DNA of 64,000 bases from Myroides pelagicus (GCF_009711055.1 NZ_WMJY01000011.1:30674-94673); one strand, 5' to 3'. Shown: positions 30,874 to 40,162, counted from the stretch's first letter. Program-made: numbers and translations. The notes: generated by a model from the sequence alone, not told the origin.

Positions 30874-31614
30874 TTAAAAAGTTAATTTTTTCTTTCTAAG
30901 TTCAAAGTTTTGTCCTAAATATACTTTTCTTACCATTTCATCAGCAGCTAAATCCTCTGGTACCCCTGCTTTTAAAATTCCTCCTTCAAACATTAGATAT
31001 GTTTTATCTGTAATAGCTAGTGTTTCTTGTACATTGTGGTCTGTAATTAAAATACCTATATTCTTGTTTTTTAATTTAGCTACAATGCGTTGAATATCTT
31101 CTACGGCTACAGGGTCAACTCCAGCAAATGGTTCATCGAGTAAGATAAACTTTGGATCTGTTGCTAAAGCTCTAGCAATCTCTGTACGACGTCTTTCTCC
31201 TCCTGATAATAAGTCACCGCGGTTTGTACGGATGTGTTCTAAGCTGAATTCCTCAATTAATGATTCCATCTTGGCAATTTGTTCTTGCTTGGAGAGTTTG
31301 GTTAATTGAAGTACGCTTAGTATATTGTCTTCGATGCTTAATTTTCTAAAAACTGAAGCTTCTTGTGCTAAGTAACCAATCCCATGTTGAGCTCTTTTAT
31401 ACATTGGGAAATCCGTGATGTCCGTGTTGTCTAGGTATATGTGACCAGCATTTGGTTTGACTAATCCTACAATCATATAAAAGGATGTAGTTTTACCTGC
31501 TCCATTTGGTCCTAGTAATCCTACTATTTCTCCTTGATTTACTTCAACAGAAACTCCTTTTACTACTTTTCGTTTTTTGTATATTTTGACTATATTATCT
31601 GCTCTTAATTTCAT
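30874..31614 (-). CDS. lptB: LPS export ABC transporter ATP-binding protein LptB
   Basis: A 246-residue ABC ATPase that powers LPS extraction from the inner membrane with LptF/G/C (not encoded here). Walker A is GPNGAGKT (35-42). The signature is LSGGE (136-140). Walker B is LLDEP (158-162). The H-loop lies in ITDHNVQETL. The family-specific GYLAQEASVFRKL block separates LptB from other ABC ATPases. It is the last gene of kdsD-tatC-lptB, with a 1-bp gap to tatC. Confidence 0.95.
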   Translation of the reverse strand: MKLRADNIVKIYKKRKVVKGVSVEVNQGEIVGLLGPNGAGKTTSFYMIVGLVKPNAGHIYLDNTDITDFPMYKRAQHGIGYLAQEASVFRKLSIEDNILSVLQLTKLSKQEQIAKMESLIEEFSLEHIRTNRGDLLSGGERRRTEIARALATDPKFILLDEPFAGVDPVAVEDIQRIVAKLKNKNIGILITDHNVQETLAITDKTYLMFEGGILKAGVPEDLAADEMVRKVYLGQNFELRKKKLTF

Positions 31615-31615
31615 T

Positions 31616-32467
31616 TTACTCGGCTTTAGTGATATTAGTGTTTCCTAATTCCTTTCTTTTATTTGACTTTTGTACAAATCTAGAGATATGAATACTAACT
31701 TCATATAAAATTAGTAAAGGAATTGATACGATAATTTGACTCACTACATCTGGGGGGGTAATGATTGATGCTACAATTAAAATAAGTACAATTGCATATT
31801 TTCTATATTCTCGTAAAAATTCGGGTGTAACTAAATTCATTACGGATAGGAAGTAGATAATAATTGGAAGTTCAAATACTAATCCACATGCAACCGAAGT
31901 TGTTTTTACTAAGCTAATGTAAGAGTTAATATCAATTTGATTTTTTACGATATCGCTGACTTGGATATTTGATAGGAAATTAATTGATAATGGGGTAATT
32001 ACGTAATATCCAAAAAGGACCCCAATAAAAAATAACAGAGAAGATACTACGATAAACAACTTAGCATATTTCTTTTCGTTTTTGTACAAGGCCGGACTAA
32101 TGAATTTCCAAATCTCCCATAAGATGAAGGGGACAGCTATAATAAAACCTACAGTAATACAGGTCCATATGATAACTGAGAACTGTCCGTCCATTGTTCG
32201 GTTTTGTATTTCAAAGGGCAATTCTTGGCTGCAAAAACCATCTTCGATATTGAAATACTTCGATACTTTACAAAAGACTTGATAGGTAATGAAATTAGTG
32301 TCTTTTGGGGCAAATATTATTTTGTTGAATATAAAATCATTAAAGAAAAAAGCGACCACTCCTCCTCCTAAGATGAATATAGAGGATCTAACTAATAGCC
32401 AACGCAACTCTTCTAAATGGTCTAGAAAAGACATTTCTTTCTTGTCGTTCTTCACTTGCTGTGTCAT
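31616..32467 (-). CDS. tatC: Sec-independent protein translocase TatC
   Basis: A 283-residue inner-membrane receptor for twin-arginine signal peptides, with about six hydrophobic segments. The N-terminus MSFLDHLEELRWLLVRS and the segments FILWEIWKFISPALYKNEKK, FELPIIIYFL and ASIITPPDVVSQI are diagnostic. A longer first periplasmic loop with two cysteines is visible. It sits between kdsD (4 bp) and lptB (1 bp), so the three are one operon. Confidence 0.96.
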   Translation of the reverse strand: MTQQVKNDKKEMSFLDHLEELRWLLVRSSIFILGGGVVAFFFNDFIFNKIIFAPKDTNFITYQVFCKVSKYFNIEDGFCSQELPFEIQNRTMDGQFSVIIWTCITVGFIIAVPFILWEIWKFISPALYKNEKKYAKLFIVVSSLLFFIGVLFGYYVITPLSINFLSNIQVSDIVKNQIDINSYISLVKTTSVACGLVFELPIIIYFLSVMNLVTPEFLREYRKYAIVLILIVASIITPPDVVSQIIVSIPLLILYEVSIHISRFVQKSNKRKELGNTNITKAE

Positions 32468-32471
32468 ATTT

Positions 32472-33437
32472 TTAAACTATTCCTTCTTTTAGAATATCGT
32501 GAAGGTGTATTACACCGGCGTATTCATTGTTGTTTGTTACTAAAAGTTGTGTGATAGAATTATCTTCTAAAATTGATAATGCTTTTGATACGTGTTGATT
32601 AGCATCAATAGTTTTCGGTGCTTTAGTCATAATATCTGAAGCAACGAAGTCAGTTAATGAGTCGTTTCTTTGTAGCATGCGACGTAAGTCCCCATCAGTA
32701 ATTATACCAATTATTTTATTGCTCTCAACAACTGCAGTTACACCTAGTCTTTTCTCTGAAATTTCTACAATCACATCTTTGATAGGGGAGTTTGGTGCTA
32801 CTGCTGGTTTGTTCTCGCTTTTAAGAATATTTTTGACCAGAAGCAAAAGTTTTTTACCTAAAGCCCCTCCTGGGTGATACAGAGCAAAATCACTAGGAGA
32901 AAAGGATCTTATTTGTATTAAACAAGCCGCTAGTGCATCTCCCAATACTAGTTGTGCTGTCGTACTATTCATTGGAGCTAAGTTATTTGGATCTGCTTCG
33001 CGTTCTACTTTTGAAAGTAGAACATAGTCTGCTCCTTTTGCCAAGAATGAATTCTCATTTGCAGTAATGGCTATTAGCTTATTCCCTCGACGTGTTAGTA
33101 GGGGAGTTAAGACTTTGATCTCTGGACTATTTCCACTATTTGATATACAGATTACACAATCTTCTGGTTGAACAATTCCTAGGTCTCCATGTACTGCTTC
33201 TGCAGCATGCATGTAAATTGCTGGGGTTCCAGTAGAATTAAAAGTTGCGACTATTTTTGCTCCAATTAGTGCACTTTTGCCTATTCCTGTCACTATAACT
33301 CGTCCTTTACATTGATTGATTGTCTTGACAGCTTCGGCAAAATCATCGCTTAAATAATTAACAAGATCTTTAATGCTTTCACTTTCAGATAATAAAGTGT
33401 CTTTAGCAGTTTTTAGTATATTTGCGGTCGTATTCAA
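32472..33437 (-). CDS. kdsD: Arabinose-5-phosphate isomerase (KpsF/GutQ family)
   Basis: A 321-residue enzyme that isomerises ribulose 5-phosphate to arabinose 5-phosphate, the first step towards KDO for LPS. The N-terminal SIS domain (about 40-170) has VIVTGIGKSALIGAKIVATFNSTG and EAVHGDLG. Two CBS domains follow (GVTAVVESNKIIGIITDGDLRRM, and ITQLLVTNNNEYAGVIHLHDIL). Linkage to lptB fits an LPS role. It is divergent from recQ across 90 bp. Confidence 0.93.
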   Translation of the reverse strand: MNTTANILKTAKDTLLSESESIKDLVNYLSDDFAEAVKTINQCKGRVIVTGIGKSALIGAKIVATFNSTGTPAIYMHAAEAVHGDLGIVQPEDCVICISNSGNSPEIKVLTPLLTRRGNKLIAITANENSFLAKGADYVLLSKVEREADPNNLAPMNSTTAQLVLGDALAACLIQIRSFSPSDFALYHPGGALGKKLLLLVKNILKSENKPAVAPNSPIKDVIVEISEKRLGVTAVVESNKIIGIITDGDLRRMLQRNDSLTDFVASDIMTKAPKTIDANQHVSKALSILEDNSITQLLVTNNNEYAGVIHLHDILKEGIV

Positions 33438-33527
33438 AATTAGTGAATGTTAAATGATTAGGATTGCACTAAAGAAAATTTGTATCTTTAGGTACTGCAA
33501 ATTTATGTAAAATACTATACAAAAATA

Positions 33528-35723
33528 ATGAAATCAACTGAATTTGACTTACACAAGGAGTTAAAGAGATTTTTTGGCTTTTCACAGTTTAAAGGTCTTC
33601 AAGAGGATGTAGTTAAAAGTATTATTTCAGGGCATAATACTTTTGTTATCATGCCAACTGGAGGAGGGAAATCTCTATGCTATCAGCTACCCGCTTTGGT
33701 TTTAGAAGGGACTGCTATTGTTGTTTCACCACTGATTGCCTTGATGAAAAATCAAGTGGATGCTATCCGTAGTTTATCTACAGAGCATGGTATTGCACAT
33801 GTTTTGAACTCGTCTTTGACAAAAACAGAGGTAAACCAAGTGAAAGAAGATATTCGCAACGGAGTGACCAAGTTGCTTTATGTAGCGCCTGAGTCTTTGA
33901 CAAAAGAGGAATATGTTTCTTTTTTACAAGGAGAGAAGTTGTCGTTTGTAGCTATTGATGAGGCTCATTGTATCTCTGAATGGGGACACGATTTTAGACC
34001 TGAGTATAGAAATCTACGCAACATCATTAAGCAATTGGGAAATATTCCTATCATTGGTCTTACAGCTACAGCTACCCCTAAGGTTCAAGAGGATATTCTA
34101 AAAAACTTAGAGATGCCAAAGGCTAATGTGTTTAAAGCTTCTTTTAATAGACCTAATTTGTACTATGAGATTCGTCCTAAAACTAAAAATATTGAGTCTG
34201 ATATTATTCGCTTTATTAAGCAAAGACAAGGTAAGTCTGGTGTGATTTATTGTTTGAGTAGAAAGAAAGTGGAGGAAATTGCTCATGTACTTCAAGTTAA
34301 TGGTGTGAGTGCTGTTCCTTATCATGCAGGACTTGATGCAAAGACGCGTGCAAAACATCAAGATATGTTTCTGATGGAAGAAGTGGACGTGGTAGTTGCT
34401 ACGATTGCATTTGGTATGGGAATTGACAAACCTGATGTTCGCTATGTGATTCACCACGATATTCCAAAGTCTTTAGAAAGTTATTATCAAGAAACTGGTA
34501 GGGCTGGTCGTGATGGTGGTGAAGGATATTGTTTGGCTTATTATTCATACAAGGATATTGAAAAACTTGAGAAGTTTATGGCAGGTAAGCCAATTGCTGA
34601 ACAAGAAATTGGGTTTGCCTTACTTCAGGAAGTCGTAGGATATGCGGAGACTTCGATATCTAGACGTAAGTTTCTTCTGCATTACTTCGGTGAAGAATTT
34701 GATGAAGTAAATGGTGAGGGGGCTGATATGGATGATAATGTTCGCAATCCAAAGCACAAGGTTGAGGCTATGGACGATGTTGAGAAAGTTATCAAGCTTG
34801 TTCGCGATACAAAGCAGATTTATAAAACAAAAGAAATCGTTATTACTTTATTAGGGAAGCTCAATGCTTTGATTAAAGTGAATAAAACGGACAGTCAACC
34901 TTTCTTTGGTTGTGGAAAAGATAAAGAAGATAAGTATTGGATGGCTTTGATTCGCCAAATGTTGGTGGCAGGGTTACTTAAGAAGGATATTGAGACTTAC
35001 GGAATTTTAAAATCTACTCCATTAGGTCTAGCGTATTTAGAGTCACCTTCGTCATTTATGATGACGGAAGATCATGTGTATTCGGATAGTGATAGTGATC
35101 AAGTCGCTACTGAAAATAAATCATCTGTTGTAGCTGATGAAGTTCTTGTAGGGGTTTTAAAAGACCTTAGAAGAAAGGTAGCGAAGAAAGCAGGCGTGCC
35201 TCCGTTTGTTGTGTTTCAAGATCCATCGTTAGAAGAAATGGGATTAAAGTATCCTATTACTTTAGATGAGATGGCTAATATTATTGGGGTTAGTGAAGGG
35301 AAAGCAAAAAAATATGGTAAGGATTTCGTTACTGTGATTAAGCAATATGTAGAGGAAAACGATATTATTCGTCCTGATGATTTAGTGGTTAAGTCTACAG
35401 GGGCTAATTCAGCATTGAAACTTTATATAATTCAAAGTATAGATAGAAAGTTATCTTTGGAGGATATTGCTAATGCAAAGGGGTTAGATATGGGGGGCTT
35501 GTTAAAGGAGATGGAGCAAATTGTTTATTCAGGTACAAAATTGAACATAGATTATTGGCTAGATGAAGTATTAGATGAGGATAATCAAGAGGAAATCTAC
35601 GACTACTTCATGGATTCAGAAACTGATAATATTAAAGTAGCGATGGCAGAGTTTGATGGAGATTATGATACTGAAGAGCTTAGACTTATGCGTATTCAAT
35701 TTATGAGTAAAGAGGCAAACTAG
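33528..35723 (+). CDS. recQ: ATP-dependent DNA helicase RecQ
   Basis: A 731-residue 3'-5' helicase for recombination and repair. Walker A is GGGKS (45-49). Motif II is DEAH (144-147), within the RecQ-specific CISEWGHDFRPEYRNL block. The ETGRAGRDG motif lies near 325. The RQC zinc/winged-helix region is divergent: the run SRRKFLLHYFGE has few cysteines where RecQ usually binds zinc. An HRDC domain lies near 540-610, and an acidic C-terminal tail is present. Length is normal for Bacteroidetes. It is followed by a strong terminator. Confidence 0.95.
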   Translation: MKSTEFDLHKELKRFFGFSQFKGLQEDVVKSIISGHNTFVIMPTGGGKSLCYQLPALVLEGTAIVVSPLIALMKNQVDAIRSLSTEHGIAHVLNSSLTKTEVNQVKEDIRNGVTKLLYVAPESLTKEEYVSFLQGEKLSFVAIDEAHCISEWGHDFRPEYRNLRNIIKQLGNIPIIGLTATATPKVQEDILKNLEMPKANVFKASFNRPNLYYEIRPKTKNIESDIIRFIKQRQGKSGVIYCLSRKKVEEIAHVLQVNGVSAVPYHAGLDAKTRAKHQDMFLMEEVDVVVATIAFGMGIDKPDVRYVIHHDIPKSLESYYQETGRAGRDGGEGYCLAYYSYKDIEKLEKFMAGKPIAEQEIGFALLQEVVGYAETSISRRKFLLHYFGEEFDEVNGEGADMDDNVRNPKHKVEAMDDVEKVIKLVRDTKQIYKTKEIVITLLGKLNALIKVNKTDSQPFFGCGKDKEDKYWMALIRQMLVAGLLKKDIETYGILKSTPLGLAYLESPSSFMMTEDHVYSDSDSDQVATENKSSVVADEVLVGVLKDLRRKVAKKAGVPPFVVFQDPSLEEMGLKYPITLDEMANIIGVSEGKAKKYGKDFVTVIKQYVEENDIIRPDDLVVKSTGANSALKLYIIQSIDRKLSLEDIANAKGLDMGGLLKEMEQIVYSGTKLNIDYWLDEVLDEDNQEEIYDYFMDSETDNIKVAMAEFDGDYDTEELRLMRIQFMSKEAN

Positions 35724-35750
35724 AGAAATTATACAAAATTTTATATTAGG

Positions 35751-35786
35751 AGGACGTTTTGAGTTAATTCAAAACGTCCTTTTTTA
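35751..35786 (+). terminator. Intrinsic terminator of recQ
   Basis: AGGACGTTTTGA (35751-35762) and TCAAAACGTCCT (35769-35780) form a perfect 12-bp stem, followed by T6. The rest of the gap to 36211 (about 425 bp) is AT-rich and shows no gene or further structure to me. Confidence 0.85.
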
Positions 35787-36211
35787 TTGTGTGTAGAAGT
35801 ATGTCGAATTTGTTTATAAAATGTGTTCCGCAAATGAATGGTTTATATCGTGAGTTGTTTTTGAGGTTTTGTTGATACAGTTCAAAAGCGAATAGTATAT
35901 ATCGAATTTACTATTGCGATGAAAATTAGTAATAATAAGTGTAAGGAAAGTTTAACATGGTTAAGTTGATGTAAGCTAATTGCAAAAAAAATGGTGTTTG
36001 GGTTACTAATGAAACCTAGAAACGATGAAGAGTATTGTATGGTTTAAGATATTAAAGGTTGATGTCTTTTGATAGTAATAATATGCAAATACTTCCTGTA
36101 ATTTTTATTATTCAATAGATACAATACCTTGTTTGACTTTTCTTTCCAGTAAACTTGAAGAGATAGTAGTGAAGTATTTGAAACAAATATATAGGGTGCT
36201 CAGAAGTCTTT

Positions 36212-36472
36212 TTAAAGAGGATTTTGTAAGGTAGAGGGCTCGTAAAGTTCTCCGCGATGTGGTTTTAGTACATCTCTTAATTGGCGCATTTGTTCGTCAT
36301 TAACTACAATATAAGCTAAACTATAGAATTCGTTGATATCTTCCATGTCAATGATAGTGATAGGGAGTTTTTCTATTGCCATATATTCTTTAAGGTGAAT
36401 GATGTGATGTTCAGCTGTTTTTGATGCTCCAGGACCTCTAAAATCCCAAATAAGTTTGATAAGTCTTTCCAT
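36212..36472 (-). CDS. Small conserved-looking protein of unknown function
   Basis: An 86-residue soluble protein (starts MERLIKLIWDFRGPGA, contains EHHIIHLKEYMAIEKLPITI). Its amphipathic helices and normal codon use support real coding. No known domain is recognised. The His-rich HHIIHL segment is notable. It is a lone gene on the minus strand between the recQ terminator and a 1.1-kb gene-free region. Confidence 0.6.
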   Translation of the reverse strand: MERLIKLIWDFRGPGASKTAEHHIIHLKEYMAIEKLPITIIDMEDINEFYSLAYIVVNDEQMRQLRDVLKPHRGELYEPSTLQNPL

Positions 36473-37608
36473 GATAGTATAAAGTTGTCTTCAAAATTAA
36501 GCAAAAAATGTTTAAACCAATTTGTTTGTGCTGAAGTCATAACTATAGGAGATTGAAATGTGCTTTATTATAGGTGGTAATATCAGTAAGTTATTGGGGT
36601 GGTTGGGGGAATGGCTGACTCTTGTTTGGTGAGATAATTCGATTTGCAAAAGTGAATATAAGTATTGACTTATTGTAATTGTGTGTTAATGGTTGTTGTA
36701 TAGGGAGTAGTTTAATGGAGAAAATACAATAATAAGATAATGTGTAAATTTATTTTTTTTTCGTGGATAATTGTAAGTTTAAGTGACAATATTTAAATTG
36801 TAGAGCACAATGTAATGTAGAGAAAATAAGATAGTTTAGGTGTTGAAAAGGAAGTTAAAAAGGACTTAGAGAAACGCTGATTTTTTATAGAGAGGAGTAA
36901 ATATATATTAGATTTGTTGAGCTCTAAATATAAGGTTCTGAATTAGATGGGAATTTTGTAAACGGTGTATAGGTAAAAGAAGATAAGCGTAGAGTTTTTA
37001 ACTGTTTGTTTTTAATTTTTCTGAAGAAAATATACCTAAATTCAAGTTGTTTCCTCGCGAGGTTGAGCCATAGGTGCAGTATTAGTGCAGTTTGCTTGCC
37101 CACAGCTACCTTCTTGGCAACGAAGCTGCACGCATTCTGCACGTATAGGTCAAGAGAGGCAGGGTATGATGTGTCTAAATTTGAGTTGATGGTGTTTTCT
37201 GTTTTTTTAAAGGGTATAATAGTAATTGTTAAGTAATAAAACGGACTTATTTTGGTATTGAATGCAAGTTTTCGCTTACTCGTTTCGTTGCTAAATGTGT
37301 TTTTTAGCTATTGATGTTGTATGAGTTAAGTGAAGTGATCTATTTAGAAAATAGATTGTAATGTTGATAAGGTTTGTTTTTGTGTTTTCAACCCTAGAGT
37401 TTCGTGTTTTTTTGTTAAGTTGAATATTGTGTTTTACTTATTAGTATAGAGTCTTTTTTTTTGATGATGTTTGGTACTGAGTGAGATAGTTCACATTTAT
37501 TTGTAAGGGATAAAATAGGATACCAATAAACAAGTTGTAATATATGAAGTAATTAGATTAAGCGCTTCTTTTTTTGTATTTTTGGATTTGATATAATTAA
37601 AAGTAGGC
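36473..37608. other. 1.1-kb gene-free region
   Basis: No convincing gene on either strand. Most of it is AT-rich (long T and A runs). A GC-richer island at about 37050-37170 contains the CCTCGCGAGG palindrome and an imperfect hairpin, listed separately. The two open frames over that island, one on each strand, look like by-products of the repeat. A -7-like TATTTTTG at 37577-37584 precedes idi. Confidence 0.6.
37053..37142. repeat. GC-rich island with palindrome and doubled GTGCAG inverted repeat
   Basis: CCTCGCGAGG is a perfect palindrome at 37053-37062. GTGCAG occurs at 37074 and 37085, and CTGCAC at 37126 and 37137, each pair 11 bp apart. Together with TTGCC (5' arm) and GGCAA (3' arm) they give an imperfect 28-nt inverted repeat around a 13-nt loop. 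Its GC content is clearly above the surroundings. It looks like a mobile or dispersed repeat, or a structured RNA. Confidence 0.6.
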
Positions 37609-38136
37609 ATGGCAAAAGAATTTGTGATATTAGTAAACGAAAAGGACGAAGAGGTTGGAGTAATGGAAAAGATTGAAGCGCATGAAAAAGCTTTGTTACA
37701 TAGAGCATTTTCTGTGTTTGTTTTGAATGATAAAAATGAAGTAATGCTTCAACAACGAGCAGCAGGTAAATATCATTCGCCTTTGTTGTGGACAAATACA
37801 TGTTGTAGTCACCAACGTAGTGGAGAGACAAATGTAAAAGCAGGTAGGAGAAGATTGATGGAAGAAATGGGGTTTGAAGTACCCCTAAAGGATGTTTTTA
37901 GTTTTATATATAAAGCGCCTTTCGACAATGGTTTAACGGAACATGAATACGATCATGTAATGATTGGTTATTTCAATGGTGAACCAGAGGTGAATCCTGA
38001 GGAAGTAGGAGGGTGGAAGTGGATGTCTATTGAAGCTATTAAGGAAGACATGGAGGTAAATCCTGCAATATATACAGCATGGTTTAAAATTATATTCTCA
38101 AAATTTTATCACTTTATAGAAGCTCAAAAAAAATAA
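37609..38136 (+). CDS. idi: Isopentenyl-diphosphate delta-isomerase (type I)
   Basis: A 175-residue Nudix-fold enzyme that interconverts isopentenyl and dimethylallyl diphosphate. The motifs LHRAFSVFVLNDKNEVMLQQRA, WTNTCCSHQRSGE (catalytic cysteine) and RRLMEEMGFE (Nudix-like metal site), then EHEYDHVMIG, are diagnostic of type I. Length is normal. It is followed after 3 bp by queD, so the two are likely co-transcribed although their pathways differ. Confidence 0.95.
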   Translation: MAKEFVILVNEKDEEVGVMEKIEAHEKALLHRAFSVFVLNDKNEVMLQQRAAGKYHSPLLWTNTCCSHQRSGETNVKAGRRRLMEEMGFEVPLKDVFSFIYKAPFDNGLTEHEYDHVMIGYFNGEPEVNPEEVGGWKWMSIEAIKEDMEVNPAIYTAWFKIIFSKFYHFIEAQKK

Positions 38137-38139
38137 AGT

Positions 38140-38553
38140 ATGCGTTTAACAGTCAGTAGAAAATCTCATTTTAATGCAGCACATCGTCTATTCAATAAGA
38201 ATTGGGACGATGAAAAGAATCAGATGGTTTTTGGAAAGTGTAATAACCCTAATTATCATGGGCATAACTATGAGCTGATTGTTCATGTGACTGGAGAATT
38301 AGACCCCGATACGGGGTTTGTTATGGATTTAAAGGAATTATCTGATTTGATTAAAGCTGAAATTGAAGAGCCTTTTGATCATAAGAATTTGAATTTAGAT
38401 GTACCTGAATTTGAAAATTTGAATCCAACAGCAGAAAATATAGCTGTAGTTATTTGGGAAAAGTTAAGACCATTTATATCAGAATCAAAAGAATTAGAGG
38501 TAGTTTTATATGAAACTGCCCGTAATTTTGTTTCTTTTAAAGGAGAATTTTAA
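38140..38553 (+). CDS. queD: 6-carboxytetrahydropterin synthase (QueD/PTPS family)
   Basis: A 137-residue T-fold enzyme. The zinc ligands are H15, H40 and H42 (YHGHNYE), and the catalytic C34 sits in FGKCNNPNYHGH. The block FVMDLKELSDLIK and the terminal LYETARNFVSF support the family. QueD makes 6-carboxytetrahydropterin for queuosine; a 6-pyruvoyl-tetrahydropterin synthase activity cannot be excluded. No queC, queE or folE lies nearby. Confidence 0.88.
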   Translation: MRLTVSRKSHFNAAHRLFNKNWDDEKNQMVFGKCNNPNYHGHNYELIVHVTGELDPDTGFVMDLKELSDLIKAEIEEPFDHKNLNLDVPEFENLNPTAENIAVVIWEKLRPFISESKELEVVLYETARNFVSFKGEF

Positions 38554-38659
38554 AATGGTATAATGTATGATGTAAAATTTGTAAATTTGCAGCTTGAATT
38601 TTTTTAAAAAGGGAAAAGGTAGGGAAGCCTACAAAAATTTTATATAGGAGAGATATCGT

Positions 38660-39628
38660 ATGAGTTTTAATCAATATCCTATTGTGTTTGAGCCCATTTT
38701 CAAAGAACGTATTTGGGGAGGGGTTAAATTAAATACTGTATTAGGTAAAGAAATACATTCTGATAAAGTAGGTGAAAGTTGGGAAGCTTCAGGAGTGACT
38801 GATAATGTAAGTATCGTCGCAAATGGGGTGTATAAGGGGGTGAACTTAGAAGAACTCATAGACCAATATCCTAATGAGATATTAGGAGCATATATATTTA
38901 ATCGATTTGGGAAGCAATTTCCTTTATTATTTAAGTTTTTAGATGCTAAGGAAGATTTATCTATTCAATTGCATCCCGATGATGCTTTAGCGAAGAGGAG
39001 ACACAACTCATTAGGAAAAACAGAGATGTGGTATGTCATGCAAGCAGATCCAGGAGCTCGTGTAGTTGTAGACTTTAAAAAAGGGGTACAACAAGAAGAC
39101 TATATGAAGCATCTGGAAGAAAAGACTTTGCCATCTATACTAAATGAAATACCAGTTAAAAAAGGCGACGTTTTTTTTATTGAGACTGGGACTATTCATG
39201 CAATTGGAGGAGGGATATTACTAGTGGAAATACAACAGACTTCTGATATAACGTATCGCGTATATGACTGGGATCGGTTAGACGATCAAGGTAATTCGCG
39301 TGAGTTACACGTGGATTTGGCGAAAGATGCGATCAATTACGGGCCAAAACAGGTAGAACTGACTTATGAACAATCTTTAAATAAGGCAAATGCAATCGTA
39401 GATTGTCCATTCTTCTCAGTGAATTATGTTCCATTGGAAAGTGAATATCACAAGCAAAAGGTAACAGATAGATTCTTCTTTTACGTTTGTACAGAAGGCA
39501 GTTGTGTGTTTGAAATAGCCGATAAGCAGTATTCTTTTGCTCAAGGAGATAGTATATTAATACCCGCTGCAATAAGCGATTTTGTTATAACAGGAAAAGC
39601 TACTTTACTTGAAATTTTTGTTTCCTAA
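38660..39628 (+). CDS. manA: Mannose-6-phosphate isomerase, class I
   Basis: A 322-residue cupin metalloenzyme that interconverts fructose 6-phosphate and mannose 6-phosphate, feeding GDP-mannose synthesis. The zinc-site motifs SIQLHPDD, KTEMWYV and IETGTIHAIGGG are present, followed by VEIQQTSDITYRVYDWDR. It is shorter than the E. coli enzyme and fits the compact class typical of Firmicutes and Bacteroidetes. A TAAATTTG -7 element lies at 38582-38589. Confidence 0.94.
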   Translation: MSFNQYPIVFEPIFKERIWGGVKLNTVLGKEIHSDKVGESWEASGVTDNVSIVANGVYKGVNLEELIDQYPNEILGAYIFNRFGKQFPLLFKFLDAKEDLSIQLHPDDALAKRRHNSLGKTEMWYVMQADPGARVVVDFKKGVQQEDYMKHLEEKTLPSILNEIPVKKGDVFFIETGTIHAIGGGILLVEIQQTSDITYRVYDWDRLDDQGNSRELHVDLAKDAINYGPKQVELTYEQSLNKANAIVDCPFFSVNYVPLESEYHKQKVTDRFFFYVCTEGSCVFEIADKQYSFAQGDSILIPAAISDFVITGKATLLEIFVS

Positions 39629-39698
39629 AAAACAATAGAATTTATAGTATTAATGTTGTAGCTTTGCTTAAATTTTTAACCCATAAAATTAGATTAAT

Positions 39699-39965
39699 AT
39701 GGCAAGTGTAAAAAACTTAAAAAAGGATATTCATTACGTATTAGGAGATATCATACAAGCGATTTATATTCATGAAATGGCAACTGTTGGTGGGCCAACA
39801 GCTGAGACAGAAGCTTTGTTAGAAGAGACATTAACTTCTTTTGATGAATTAATCGAAGCAGTAAACGCTAAAAACGTAGAGAATAAAAAAGCACATTTTA
39901 AAGGTGTTTATAAAAAATTAGAAGATGTTGCAGGTCAGTTAGTTGAAAAAATTAACGCACTGTAG
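39699..39965 (+). CDS. Small conserved helical protein of unknown function
   Basis: An 88-residue protein (starts MASVKNLKKDIHYVLGDIIQ). It is predicted almost all helical, with an acidic middle (ETEALLEETLTSFDELIEAV) and a Lys-rich second half. I recall similar short proteins in Flavobacteriia but no named domain. A TAGCTTTG -7 element lies at 39659-39666. It ends 81 bp before the tRNA array. Confidence 0.72.
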   Translation: MASVKNLKKDIHYVLGDIIQAIYIHEMATVGGPTAETEALLEETLTSFDELIEAVNAKNVENKKAHFKGVYKKLEDVAGQLVEKINAL

Positions 39966-39985
39966 TCTGAAAAAAGAACAGAAAA

Positions 39986-40003
39986 ACAAGCCGAAAGGCT
40001 TGT
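39986..40003. terminator. GNRA-loop hairpin before the tRNA array
   Basis: ACAAGCC-GAAA-GGCTTGT is a perfect 7-bp stem. On the plus strand it is not followed by T, but on the minus strand it is followed by TTTTTC. Its 3' arm overlaps the -33 TTG of the tRNA promoter (40000-40002). Confidence 0.6.
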
Positions 40004-40029
40004 AAGATTCAAAAAGCGTGTTATCTTTG
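40000..40029 (+). promoter_or_regulatory. Promoter of the tRNA-Thr array
   Basis: TTG (40000-40002) and TATCTTTG (40022-40029) are 19 bp apart, an exact fit to the Bacteroidetes consensus. The first tRNA starts 18 bp after the -7 element. Confidence 0.8.
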
Positions 40030-40046
40030 CACTCGCAAAATGAGTC

Positions 40047-40120
40047 GCCGGTGTAGCTCAGCTGGCTAGAGCAGCTGATTTGTAATCAGCAGGTCGTGGG
40101 TTCGAGTCCCTCCATCGGCT
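40047..40120 (+). tRNA. tRNA-Thr (anticodon TGT), copy 1
   Basis: A 74-nt cloverleaf: acceptor GCCGGTG/CATCGGC, D arm GCTC/GAGC, anticodon stem GCTGA/TCAGC with loop TTTGTAA (anticodon TGT, reads ACA), T loop TTCGAGT. The CCA end is not encoded. It is the first of seven identical copies. Confidence 0.95.
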
Positions 40121-40162
40121 CAAATTTTTGAAAATAACATATTGCAATAAAAGTATTGAGTC

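Noticed and set aside
35787..36211. Gap after recQ as a possible hidden gene
   Set aside because: Only very short frames with no conserved-looking peptide were seen.
36924..37236. Two overlapping frames on opposite strands across the GTGCAG island
   Set aside because: Their length comes from the GC-rich repeat; composition is not gene-like and there are no upstream signals.
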